Part shown: one piece after another, positions 35,709 through 44,396 of the stretch
Position numbering within the stretch: the first letter of the stretch is position 1
How the letters are laid out: every line of letters begins with the position of its first letter
Source of the DNA: an uncultured Clostridia bacterium
GTDB taxonomy: Bacteria > Bacillota > Clostridia > TANB77 > CAG-508
NCBI GenBank assembly: GCA_944393325.1
Contig: CALXZU010000007.1
Location: 1 to 48,627, forward strand
Direction of reading: 5' to 3'
Length of the DNA stretch: 48,627 bases
Program-made: the position numbers and the translations under genes
The notes under the pieces: generated by a model
Database searches by the model: none
What the model was told of the DNA's origin: nothing
The model's input: only the letters and a program-made list of their open reading frames with translations

Positions 35709-36656
35709 ATGCCAAAAATAAGTGTAATTATACCTGTATATAATACAGAAAAATATATAGAAAAATGTTTAGAAAGCCTTGAAAAACAAGAAATGCAGGG
35801 TTTTGAAGTCATTGTTGTAAATGATGGCTCAAAAGATAACTCTAAGGAAGTTATTAAAAATTATATTAAAAATAGTAATTTAAATATAAAATACTTAGAA
35901 AAAGAAAATGGAGGCTTAGCATCTTCTAGAAACTTTGGAGTTGAAAAAGCCACTGGAAAATATATAGCTTTTTTAGACAGTGACGATTATTTAGATAAAG
36001 ATATTTTTTCTTCTTTAGAAAAATATATGGATAAAGATATAGACTTAATAAAATTTAAAATGAAAACAGTAGATGAAAAAGGCAGAATTTTGGAAAAATT
36101 AGATGGACCTGTATTTGAAGTTACTACAGGTGAAGAAGGATATGAAAAACTATGTACAACAGATAAATATATGGATCCAGCATGTATTTATTTATACAAA
36201 AGAGAATTTTTTGTAGAAAATAATTTCAAATATAAATTAAGATATCATGAAGATTTTGGATTAACATCATTAATAATAGTACAATCCAAAACATTTATAT
36301 CTACTGATATTTGTGGATATAATTATTTACAAACAGAAGAGAGTTTAACAAGAAGCAAAGATGATAGCAAAAATATAGATAGAGCAAAAGATATGCTAGC
36401 TCATTATGATAATATGTTAGCTGTAATAGATGCAAATTATAGTATAAGTGAAAAAACAAAAGAATTAGTTAAAAGATATTATACAAATTCGGTTATATTA
36501 AAAGTAGGAAGTTTAAAAGGAAAAGAAAAAAAACAGTATATAAAAGAAATAAAATATAGACAAATGTATAAAAATATAAAACCAGAAAATCTAAAACAAA
36601 AAATAAAAAGAATATTATTAAAATATAATATAAGTTTATATTTAAAAATGAGGTAA
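35709..36656 (+). CDS. Glycosyltransferase family 2
   Basis: 315 residues. KISVIIPVYNTEKYIEKCLE, VIVVNDGSKDNSKEVI, ENGGLASSRNFGVEKATG and AFLDSDDYLDKDI are the canonical GT2 nucleotide-binding and DxD motifs of EpsH/CpsI-type enzymes. Close paralogue of the next gene. 4 bp after the GT-C gene. Cytoplasmic; ends in a basic amphipathic segment (KIKRILLKYNISLYLKMR), probably membrane-associating. Confidence 0.92.
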   Translation: MPKISVIIPVYNTEKYIEKCLESLEKQEMQGFEVIVVNDGSKDNSKEVIKNYIKNSNLNIKYLEKENGGLASSRNFGVEKATGKYIAFLDSDDYLDKDIFSSLEKYMDKDIDLIKFKMKTVDEKGRILEKLDGPVFEVTTGEEGYEKLCTTDKYMDPACIYLYKREFFVENNFKYKLRYHEDFGLTSLIIVQSKTFISTDICGYNYLQTEESLTRSKDDSKNIDRAKDMLAHYDNMLAVIDANYSISEKTKELVKRYYTNSVILKVGSLKGKEKKQYIKEIKYRQMYKNIKPENLKQKIKRILLKYNISLYLKMR

Positions 36657-36662
36657 GAAAAG

Positions 36663-37625
36663 TTGAAAAGTGTAAGTGTAATAGTTCCTTTCTATAATGT
36701 AGAAAGTTATATCGGAAGATGTTTAGATACATTAGTAAAACAGACTTTAGATGATATTGAAATAATACTTGTAAATGATGGCTCAAAAGATAGGAGTAAA
36801 ATTGTTGTAGATAAATATATAAAAGAATATCCAGAAAAAATTGTATATTTAGAAAAAGAAAATGGTGGATTATCAGATGCAAGAAATTTTGCAATTCCTT
36901 ATGCTAAAGGAGAATATATAGCATTTTTAGATTCTGATGATTATGTAAATGTAGAGATGTATAAAGATATGTATGAATTAGCTAAAAGAGAAAATAGCGA
37001 TATGGTAGAATGTGATTTTTATTGGGAATATCCAGATAAGAAAAAGGAAGACATTGGAGTTATCTATAATGGAAAAAAAGAAATGATAGAAAAAGTAAGA
37101 GTAGTTGCTTGGAATAAATTAATAAAAAAAGAAATTTTAGAAAAATCAAAAGTAATATTCCCCAAAGGGTATAGATATGAAGATGTAGAATTTACATATA
37201 AATTAGTACCATATTTAGATAAAGTTTCTTTCTTGAAAAAACCATATGTGCATTATATACAAAGAGAAGGTTCAATATCTAATAATCAAAATGAAAGGAA
37301 CAAAGAAATTTTCGATGTTTTAGAGCATGTAATAGAGTTTTATAAAGAAAAAGATTTATATGAAGAATATAAAGATGAATTAGAGTATATCTATATTCGT
37401 TATGCATTTTGTAGTTCATTACTTAGAATTGTGAAAATAGAAGACCAAAATATTCAACAAAATTTATTGGATTTAACATGGGAAAAAGTAAATACTACTT
37501 TTCCAGAGTGGAAGAAAAATCCTATATTAAAATCTAAAAAAGATTTGAAAAATATTTATTTAAAAACAATAAATAAATTTACATATGAAATGTATACTAC
37601 AATGCTTTCACTTTTTCAAAAATAG
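36663..37625 (+). CDS. Glycosyltransferase family 2
   Basis: 320 residues. SVIVPFYNVESYIGRCLDTL, ILVNDGSKDRSKIVV, ENGGLSDARNFAIPYAKG and AFLDSDDYVNVEM. TTG 36663 is the start: no ATG precedes the first motif, and a GAGG overlaps the previous stop at 36650-36656. Paralogue of 35709-36656; substrate unknown. Ends before a 122-bp purine-rich gap. Confidence 0.9.
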   Translation: MKSVSVIVPFYNVESYIGRCLDTLVKQTLDDIEIILVNDGSKDRSKIVVDKYIKEYPEKIVYLEKENGGLSDARNFAIPYAKGEYIAFLDSDDYVNVEMYKDMYELAKRENSDMVECDFYWEYPDKKKEDIGVIYNGKKEMIEKVRVVAWNKLIKKEILEKSKVIFPKGYRYEDVEFTYKLVPYLDKVSFLKKPYVHYIQREGSISNNQNERNKEIFDVLEHVIEFYKEKDLYEEYKDELEYIYIRYAFCSSLLRIVKIEDQNIQQNLLDLTWEKVNTTFPEWKKNPILKSKKDLKNIYLKTINKFTYEMYTTMLSLFQK

Positions 37626-37747
37626 AAAGTAAAAAAGTAAAAAAATAAAAGAAAAAAGAAGAAAGAAAAAAGAAAAGGGAAAAGTAAAAAAGGAATAGAA
37701 AACAAAAAATAAAGAAAAATAGAAAAGAAGAGAAAAAAGGAAATATT
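37626..37747 (+). other. 122-bp purine-rich spacer
   Basis: The non-coding strand is almost only A and G, apart from scattered T in TAGAAAGTAAA-like units and a single C. No hairpin and no promoter. It ends in AAAAAAGG, which serves as ribosome site for 37748. A shorter spacer of the same kind lies at 39828-39880. Confidence 0.7.
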
Positions 37748-38899
37748 ATGAAGAAAATATTATTCGGAATAACAGGTTTAACAATTGGAGGAGCAGAGAG
37801 GGTTTTAGTAGATTTAGTAAATAAGTTATATAACGATTATGATATAACTATATTTACTATATATTCTAAAGGAGAATTAGAAAAAGAGTTAAACCCCAAT
37901 ATTAAATTAAAAAGTCTATATAATAAATCTTATAAAGAATTATCAAAAATAGGGCAAAAAATATTTGCTCCTTTAAAAGTATTGATATTTAAAAATATGA
38001 TTTACAAAAAGTATATTAAAGAAAATTATGATGTGGAAATAGCTTTTTTAGAAGGTCCAATTACAAGATTATTTAGTGTTAAAAATGAAAATGTAAAAAA
38101 GATAGTATGGATACATAATGATATATCCAAAGTTTTTGGTAATGGTTTTAAATCTAAATTAAAGAAAAATTTAGATAAAAAAATATATAGTAAATATGAT
38201 GAATTAGTATTTGTAAGTAAAGATAATTTAGATAGATTTAATAAGGTTTATTTAGATAATAAAAATATAAATAAGAAAGTTATTTATAATTATATAGATA
38301 AAGAAAGAATTTTACAAAAATCTTGTGAAAATGTAGATTTTCTATTTGATGATAATAGTATTAATTTTATAAGTGTAGCAAGGTTAGTAGAACAAAAAGG
38401 AATAGATAGATTAATAAAAGTCCACAAAAGACTGATAGAAAGTGGATATATGCATAATTTTTATATAATAGGTGATGGACCTGAAAAAGAAAAGTTAGAA
38501 AAATTAATTAAAGAAAATGATGTGGGAAAAACTTTTCACTTATTAGGTCAAAAAGAAAATCCATATCCATATATGAAACAAGCTGATTATTTCTGTTTAC
38601 TTTCAAGATTTGAAGGTTATGGTATGGTTTTAGAAGAGGCTAAAATTTTAAATAAGCCAATAATAATTACAAATACAGCAGCAAGAGAAGCGGTTGAAAA
38701 TTATGATAATAAAGTTATCTTAGAAAATACAGAAGATGGTATTTATAATGGATTAAAAGATATTATAGAAACAGAAAATAGGAAAAAAGAAAATATAGAT
38801 AAAGAATTTGAAGAAAATAAAAATGACAAAAAGATAGAAAAAAATAATTATGATAATTCTAATATAATAAGAAAAGTAAAAGAATTAATAGGAGAATAG
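37748..38899 (+). CDS. Glycosyltransferase family 4
   Basis: 383 residues, GT-B. KILFGITGLTIGGAERVLVD (acceptor-domain GGAER motif), FISVARLVEQKGIDRLIKV (start of donor domain), FYIIGDGPEKEKLEKLI, ADYFCLLSRFEGYGMVLEEA with the E-x7-E-like region, and TNTAAREAVE. Typical of N-acetylgalactosaminyl/glucosyl transferases of capsule loci. The C-terminal 40 residues are charged and probably disordered. Confidence 0.93.
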   Translation: MKKILFGITGLTIGGAERVLVDLVNKLYNDYDITIFTIYSKGELEKELNPNIKLKSLYNKSYKELSKIGQKIFAPLKVLIFKNMIYKKYIKENYDVEIAFLEGPITRLFSVKNENVKKIVWIHNDISKVFGNGFKSKLKKNLDKKIYSKYDELVFVSKDNLDRFNKVYLDNKNINKKVIYNYIDKERILQKSCENVDFLFDDNSINFISVARLVEQKGIDRLIKVHKRLIESGYMHNFYIIGDGPEKEKLEKLIKENDVGKTFHLLGQKENPYPYMKQADYFCLLSRFEGYGMVLEEAKILNKPIIITNTAAREAVENYDNKVILENTEDGIYNGLKDIIETENRKKENIDKEFEENKNDKKIEKNNYDNSNIIRKVKELIGE

Positions 38900-38900
38900 T

Positions 38901-39827
38901 ATGAAAATTTCAGTACTCACAGCAACATTTAATAGAGCAAGTTTTTTAGATAAATTATATAACAGTTTGTTAAAAAATAGTAATTATGGAATTAGTATAG
39001 AGTGGTTAATCATGGACGATGGTTCTGTTGATGATACTAAAGAGGTTGTAAATAGATTTAAGGAAAATAATGAAAAAAAAGAAATAAAAAACTTTGAAAT
39101 AAAATATTTTTACCAAGAAAATCAAGGAAAAATGGTTGCAATAAATAATTTAGTAGAAAAATCAAGTGGGGATTTAATAATAGACTGTGATTCTGATGAT
39201 CATTTTACACATGATGCTTTTAAAATAATAAAAGAAGAATATGAAAATTATATGAAAATTAAAGAAAAAGTAGAATATAAAAATTTTTATGGATTTTGTT
39301 ACTTAAAATATGATCAAAATGGAAATAATATGGGAAATAATTTCAAAAATAGAGAAACAACAATGTTTGATTTATATTTTAAAGAAGGAGAAATAGGAGA
39401 AAAATCGATAGTGTTTTTTTCTGATGTTAGAAAAAAATATAAACATGAATTAGAACATGGGGAAAAATTTATAACAGAAGCAAGAATGTATCATAAAATA
39501 GATGAAAAATATAAAATGATTTGTATAAATAAGCCTATTATGATATGTGAATATCAAGAAAGTGGATATACTAAAAATATAAACAAACAATTTGTGGAAA
39601 ATAGATATGGATATTATGAATATTTTAAAGAAATATTAGAGAAAAATATGAAAGGTGTTTTATTTAATAAAAGATTATATGTAATAAAACATTATATTTT
39701 ATTTGGAGTTTTAACAAAGAAAAAAGTGAATATAAGGAATATTAAAAATTTAGAAAACAAATTATTATATATTTTGCTATATGTACCAGGAATAATAAAA
39801 ACAAGAGTAGAATTTAAGAAAAATTAA
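38901..39827 (+). CDS. Glycosyltransferase family 2
   Basis: 308 residues. KISVLTATFNRASFLDKLYN, EWLIMDDGSVDDTKEVV, YQENQGKMVAINNLV and DLIIDCDSDDHFT in the DxD place. More diverged than the two GT2s at 35.7-37.6 kb. ATG 38901 is 1 bp after the stop of the GT4 gene, so translation is coupled. Confidence 0.88.
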   Translation: MKISVLTATFNRASFLDKLYNSLLKNSNYGISIEWLIMDDGSVDDTKEVVNRFKENNEKKEIKNFEIKYFYQENQGKMVAINNLVEKSSGDLIIDCDSDDHFTHDAFKIIKEEYENYMKIKEKVEYKNFYGFCYLKYDQNGNNMGNNFKNRETTMFDLYFKEGEIGEKSIVFFSDVRKKYKHELEHGEKFITEARMYHKIDEKYKMICINKPIMICEYQESGYTKNINKQFVENRYGYYEYFKEILEKNMKGVLFNKRLYVIKHYILFGVLTKKKVNIRNIKNLENKLLYILLYVPGIIKTRVEFKKN

Positions 39828-39882
39828 AAGTAAAAAAGAAGAAAAAATAAAAAGAAAAAAGCAAAAAAAAAATGAGGAGAAT

Positions 39883-41682
39883 ATGATGCAAGTTAAAGAT
39901 TTATTAAAAAACAACAAAAAAATAATATGGGCAATTATAAGCATTCTGTTAGTAATTGGACTAAACATGTCTATTTATGTTGTAAATAGTACAATTACAT
40001 TTGACGGAAACTATATTATTTATATATTTTTAAGTGTATTTTTTTATATTGTATTCAAAGAAGCTAATAAATATAAAGAAAAAAGACTAAAAATATGTAG
40101 TAGCATGTTATCTTTAATATTTGCAATATTCCAAGTATTAGGATTAGTTACAAAAAATAATTGGATTACATCAGAAGTAATAGTAACAAAAGAAATAGTA
40201 TTTTTTGTAATTGTGAAATTTATTACGTATTTTATAATATTTTATAATATAATAAAAATATTATTCAATATTTTTGATAAAAGAGAAGAAAAAAAGGAAA
40301 GAAAAGATATATTAAAACCTAATTTAAAAGTATTTATTACAGTTGCCTTATTGCTTTTTATATTTTGGCTTCCATACTTTTTAAATTATTATCCAGGTAT
40401 TACATCTTATGATACACATTATCAATTAATGCAGGGATTAGGAAAAATACCATATAATAATCATCATCCAGTATTACACACATTTATCATGACTACAATT
40501 GTGAAAATAGGAAATGCAATAACGGGTAATTATAATTTTGGAATAGCTATATATAGTTTATTGCAAATGGTGTTCTGTGCAATAACATTATCTTTTGTAA
40601 TTTATTATATGGGAAAGAAAAATATAAATCCTATAATTAAAATTTTTACATTTTTAGCATTTGCATTTATTCCATTTGTACCACAATTAAGTATCGCAGT
40701 ATGGAAAGATATACCATTTGCGATGTTTATGATATGGTTTTTAATTGGAATTATAGAAATGGCAGAAAATAAGGAACAGTTTTTTAGTAAAAAAAGAAAT
40801 GTAATATTTTTTATATTAATTACGATATGTGTATTGTTTTTTAGAAATAATGGTGTTTATATTGTTATTTTAACATTACCATTTGTACTGTTTTTTAGAA
40901 GACAATATTGGAAACAAATACTTTTAATGATGGGCTTACCAATTGTATTTTATTATATTATAACAGGACCAGTGTTCAATATGTTGAATATAGCCAAAAG
41001 TTCACCAAGAGAAATGTTATCAATCCCAATTCAACAGATGGCAAGGGTTGTAAAATATAAAGAAGATGAATTATCTAAAGAAGAAAAAGATTTAATTGGT
41101 CAATATATAGATATTGATGTAGCAAAAGAGAGCTATTCACCAACAATATCAGATCCAGTTAAAAATACTTTTAATGATGGAACTTTTAATCAAGACAAAT
41201 TAAATTTGATAAAATTATATATAAAATTAGCGATCAAATATCCAGGAGAAACATTAGAAGCATTAGTGGGAAATACTTATGGATATTATTATCCAGAAAT
41301 TGAAACATATCCTATAGCAACAAGTGTGTATAAATCACCATTTGAACAAGAACAGTTTATGGATTTAAAGCAAGAACCGATTATTGAAATTCCTATGATT
41401 GATGATATGATAAATGCTATTTATGAAAAGCAAATACCAATTGTAAGTCTAATTGCAAATATAGGGTTTGTATTTTGGTGTATGTTATTTTTAGTATTTT
41501 ATAATATTTATAAAAAGAAATATGATAAATTAATTATGTTTATACCAGTAGTAATATTATATTTAACATGTCTTGCATCACCAGTATCAGGTGAATTTAG
41601 ATATATTTATCCAATGTTTTTAAGTATGCCTTTATTTATAGGAATTAGCACAAACATTCATGCCAAAAAACGTGTTAATTAA
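39883..41682 (+). CDS. Multi-pass membrane GT-C-like protein (DUF6020-type)
   Basis: 599 residues, about 12 helices. The long first outer loop has PYFLNYYPGITSYDTHYQL with the Asp expected for GT-C catalysis, then NNHHPVLHTFIM and WKDIPFAMFMIWFLI, as in large uncharacterised membrane glycosyltransferases of capsule loci (DUF6020-like; name from memory). GAGGAG before ATG 39883. Last gene before a strong terminator. Shares the PG-x4-D loop with the shifted gene 34072-35704. Confidence 0.75.
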   Translation: MMQVKDLLKNNKKIIWAIISILLVIGLNMSIYVVNSTITFDGNYIIYIFLSVFFYIVFKEANKYKEKRLKICSSMLSLIFAIFQVLGLVTKNNWITSEVIVTKEIVFFVIVKFITYFIIFYNIIKILFNIFDKREEKKERKDILKPNLKVFITVALLLFIFWLPYFLNYYPGITSYDTHYQLMQGLGKIPYNNHHPVLHTFIMTTIVKIGNAITGNYNFGIAIYSLLQMVFCAITLSFVIYYMGKKNINPIIKIFTFLAFAFIPFVPQLSIAVWKDIPFAMFMIWFLIGIIEMAENKEQFFSKKRNVIFFILITICVLFFRNNGVYIVILTLPFVLFFRRQYWKQILLMMGLPIVFYYIITGPVFNMLNIAKSSPREMLSIPIQQMARVVKYKEDELSKEEKDLIGQYIDIDVAKESYSPTISDPVKNTFNDGTFNQDKLNLIKLYIKLAIKYPGETLEALVGNTYGYYYPEIETYPIATSVYKSPFEQEQFMDLKQEPIIEIPMIDDMINAIYEKQIPIVSLIANIGFVFWCMLFLVFYNIYKKKYDKLIMFIPVVILYLTCLASPVSGEFRYIYPMFLSMPLFIGISTNIHAKKRVN

Positions 41683-41696
41683 TATAAGAAATATAT

Positions 41697-41730
41697 AAGG
41701 GTACCTATTTTAGGATACCCTTGTTTCTTT
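41697..41730 (+). terminator. Terminator after the GT-C-like gene
   Basis: AAGGGTA (41697-41703), inner CCT/AGG pairing, TACCCTT (41716-41722), then GTTTCTTTGTTT. Ends the second glycan operon. Confidence 0.85.
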
Positions 41731-41742
41731 GTTTAAAAAGAT

Positions 41743-41770
41743 TTGACAATAAGGGAAATTATGATATAAT
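41743..41770 (+). promoter_or_regulatory. Promoter of the ABC exporter operon
   Basis: TTGACA at 41743-41748, 16-nt spacer, TATAAT at 41765-41770. Both hexamers are perfect. About 38 nt before ATG 41808. Confidence 0.85.
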
Positions 41771-41807
41771 TACAAAGAATTAATTTTCAAAAGGAGTTAA
41801 GAAATAA

Positions 41808-42551
41808 ATGAATGAAAATAATGATATAGCAATTAAAGTAGATCATGTATATAAAAGTTTTAATATTTATTATGATAGAGCAAATACATTAAAAGAAAGA
41901 ATGTTATTTTTTGCAAGAAATAAAAGAAGAGAAAAAAGAGAAGTATTAAAAGACATAAATTTAGATATAAAAAAAGGTGAAACAGTAGCATTGATTGGCG
42001 TTAATGGAAGCGGAAAATCAACATTATTAAAATTAATGACACAAATTATTTTTCCTAATAAAGGAACAATAGAGACAAAAGGAAAATTAACATCTTTGTT
42101 AGAATTGGGTGCAGGTTTTCATCCTGACTTTTCAGGTAGAGAAAATATTTATTTTAATTCATCTATTTTCGGATTAACTAGAAAAGAAATAGATGAAAGA
42201 CTTGATAAAATTATAGAATTTTCAGAATTACAAGACTTTATAGATAACCCAGTAAGAACATATTCATCAGGAATGTATATGCGTCTTGCATTTTCTGTTG
42301 CAATAAATGTAGATGCAGATATTTTGCTTATAGATGAAATATTATCAGTAGGAGACCAACATTTCCAAGAAAAATGTTTTAACAAAATGAGGGAATTAAA
42401 AAAAGAAGGAAAAACGATGGTATTTGTTACTCATAGTATGGATTCTGTAAAAAATCTATGTGATAGAGCAGTGTGGCTTTATGATGGACAAGTTAGAATG
42501 GATGGAAATACAGACGAAGTTGTAGATGAATATTTAAAAGTAACAATGTAG
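41808..42551 (+). CDS. Polysaccharide/teichoic-acid ABC exporter ATPase (TagH/Wzt type)
   Basis: 247 residues. KSFNIYYDRANTLKERMLFF is typical of this subfamily; Walker A GVNGSGKSTLLKLM, signature YSSGMYMRLAFSVAI, Walker B ADILLIDEILSVGD, H-loop VTHSMD. Lacks the C-terminal substrate-binding domain of long Wzt proteins, so it is the short form. Powers export of an undecaprenyl-linked polymer with the next gene's permease. 13 bp between the two. Confidence 0.94.
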   Translation: MNENNDIAIKVDHVYKSFNIYYDRANTLKERMLFFARNKRREKREVLKDINLDIKKGETVALIGVNGSGKSTLLKLMTQIIFPNKGTIETKGKLTSLLELGAGFHPDFSGRENIYFNSSIFGLTRKEIDERLDKIIEFSELQDFIDNPVRTYSSGMYMRLAFSVAINVDADILLIDEILSVGDQHFQEKCFNKMRELKKEGKTMVFVTHSMDSVKNLCDRAVWLYDGQVRMDGNTDEVVDEYLKVTM

Positions 42552-42564
42552 GAAAGGAAGAAAA

Positions 42565-43338
42565 ATGAATATATTTAAAAAGATATATAATTACAGAGAA
42601 TTATTGAAAACAAACGTAAAAAAAGAAATAAGAGGAAGATATAAAAATTCAATACTTGGAATAATGTGGTCATTTTTAAATCCACTTTTACAATTACTTG
42701 TATATTCAGTAATATTTGGAGCATTACTTGCTGGTGGAGATGAAACATATCCAATATATATTTGTATAGCATTAATACCATGGACATATTTTACAACAGC
42801 AATAACACAAGCAGCATTTACTGTTATAGGAAATGCAGATATTATAAAAAAAGTATATTTTCCAAGAGAAATACTTCCAATATCAGTAGTAACAAGTGGG
42901 GCAGTAAATTTTGTAATATCAACAATAATAATACTTGCATTTGTAATATTCTCAGGTGTGGGATTATCTTGGTATATATTATTATATCCTTTTATATTGC
43001 TAATTCAATATGTTTTATTATTAGGAATAGGATTTATAGTATCATCAGTAACAGTATATTTTAGAGACTTAGAGCATATTATAGGGGTTATTTTAATGGC
43101 AGCATTTTATGGAACACCAATAGTATATAAATTAGAACAATTACCACATACATTACAAATAATAGTACAATTAAATCCGATGACACATTTAATAAATGCA
43201 TATAGAGATATATTCTATTATCATCAAATGCCTAATATGAAAATACTTTTAATATTATTAGGTGCATCAATAGTTTTAACTGTAATAGGATATTTTATAT
43301 TTAAAAAGCTACAAAAAGGATTTGCAGAAGAATTATAA
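42565..43338 (+). CDS. Polysaccharide/teichoic-acid ABC exporter permease (TagG/Wzm type)
   Basis: 257 residues, six helices, ABC2_membrane family. NVKKEIRGRYKNSILGIMWS near the N-terminus is the conserved cytoplasmic helix; PWTYFTTAITQA and VYFPREILPIS follow, then FRDLEHIIGVI and LNPMTHLINAYRDIFYY at the C-terminal part. AGGAAAGGAAG before ATG 42565. Pairs with the ATPase upstream. Confidence 0.94.
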   Translation: MNIFKKIYNYRELLKTNVKKEIRGRYKNSILGIMWSFLNPLLQLLVYSVIFGALLAGGDETYPIYICIALIPWTYFTTAITQAAFTVIGNADIIKKVYFPREILPISVVTSGAVNFVISTIIILAFVIFSGVGLSWYILLYPFILLIQYVLLLGIGFIVSSVTVYFRDLEHIIGVILMAAFYGTPIVYKLEQLPHTLQIIVQLNPMTHLINAYRDIFYYHQMPNMKILLILLGASIVLTVIGYFIFKKLQKGFAEEL

Positions 43339-43348
43339 TAAAACTTTG

Positions 43349-43395
43349 GGCAACTAAAAGTCCTTCTTTGTAAGGAATTTAAGTTGCCTTGTTTT
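43349..43395 (+). terminator. Terminator or attenuator before prs
   Basis: Outer stem GGCAACT (43349-43355) / AGTTGCC (43382-43388), inner stem TCCTT / AAGGA (43361-43376), then TTGTTTTTG. It ends exactly at the prs ribosome site GAAAGGAG, so it could also act as an attenuator; no promoter is seen between it and prs. Confidence 0.75.
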
Positions 43396-43410
43396 TGAAA
43401 GGAGTAAAAC

Positions 43411-44364
43411 ATGGAAAAAGATATGGGAAATTTAAAAGTCTTTGCATGTCCAACAGCAGAAGAGTTTACAAAAGAAGTATGTGACTGTTTAGGAATAAAG
43501 GTTGGAAAAATTAAACACATGAAATTTAAAAATGATAATAATTTTGTTCAAATATTAGAAACAGTAAGGGAAAAAGACGTATATGTTGTTCAAACGACAA
43601 CTCCACCAGTAAATGAAAGAATAATGGAATTATTAATTACGATAGATGCAGTAAAAAGAGCATCTGCAAAAAACATAAATGTAGTACTTCCATATTTTCC
43701 ATATTCAAGATCGGATAAAAAAGATCAAGCAAGAGTTCCTATAACAGCAAAATTAATGGCAGAAATAATAGAAGCTGCAGGAGCAACAAGAGTAATTACA
43801 TGTGACTTGCATAATCCTGCAATACAAGCCTATTTTAATATTAACTGTGATAGATTAACAGGAGAATATATATTAGAAGATTATTTTAGACAAAAGAAAT
43901 TAGATAATATGGTAATTGTTGCAACAGATGCAGGAAGCTCTAAAAAAGCATATAAATATTCAGAATATTTTAATTGCCCAATAGCCTTAGTAGACAAAAG
44001 AAGAGAAGGAAATGATGATAGAGCAATAGCAAGTACAATAATTGGAGATGTCAAAAACAAAAATGCAATTATATTTGATGATGAAATAGATACAGCAGGT
44101 TCTATGATGGAAACTGTAAAAGTATTAAATAAGTTTGGTGCAAAAGCAATATATGCAGGATGTACGCACGGGGTTTTATCAGGACCAGCTATAGAAAGAA
44201 TAAAAAATTCAGAAATAAAAGAATTAGTAGTAACAAATACAATACCATTAGATAAAGAAAAACAAATTGATAAAATAACAATATTATCTATTGCACCATT
44301 ATTTGCAGAAGTAATAAAAAGAATACATACTAAAAAACCAGTAGGAGATTTATTTAGAGAATAG
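43411..44364 (+). CDS. prs: Ribose-phosphate pyrophosphokinase
   Basis: 317 residues. Makes PRPP from ribose 5-phosphate and ATP. Seen: VLPYFPYSRSDKKDQARVPI (ATP-binding flexible loop region), VITCDLHNPAIQAYF, catalytic-loop VDKRREGN, and the PRPP motif IIFDDEIDTAGSM. N-terminal SGN.NxxLA motif is diverged (LKVFACPTAEEFTKEVC). ATG 43411; ATG 43423 is an alternative. A housekeeping gene placed between exporter and glycosyltransferase genes, sharing their strand. A second prs may exist in the genome, since this copy looks diverged from Bacillus Prs. Confidence 0.93.
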   Translation: MEKDMGNLKVFACPTAEEFTKEVCDCLGIKVGKIKHMKFKNDNNFVQILETVREKDVYVVQTTTPPVNERIMELLITIDAVKRASAKNINVVLPYFPYSRSDKKDQARVPITAKLMAEIIEAAGATRVITCDLHNPAIQAYFNINCDRLTGEYILEDYFRQKKLDNMVIVATDAGSSKKAYKYSEYFNCPIALVDKRREGNDDRAIASTIIGDVKNKNAIIFDDEIDTAGSMMETVKVLNKFGAKAIYAGCTHGVLSGPAIERIKNSEIKELVVTNTIPLDKEKQIDKITILSIAPLFAEVIKRIHTKKPVGDLFRE

Positions 44365-44396
44365 TTAAATTAAATAGAAAAACAAAGGGGAATAAA

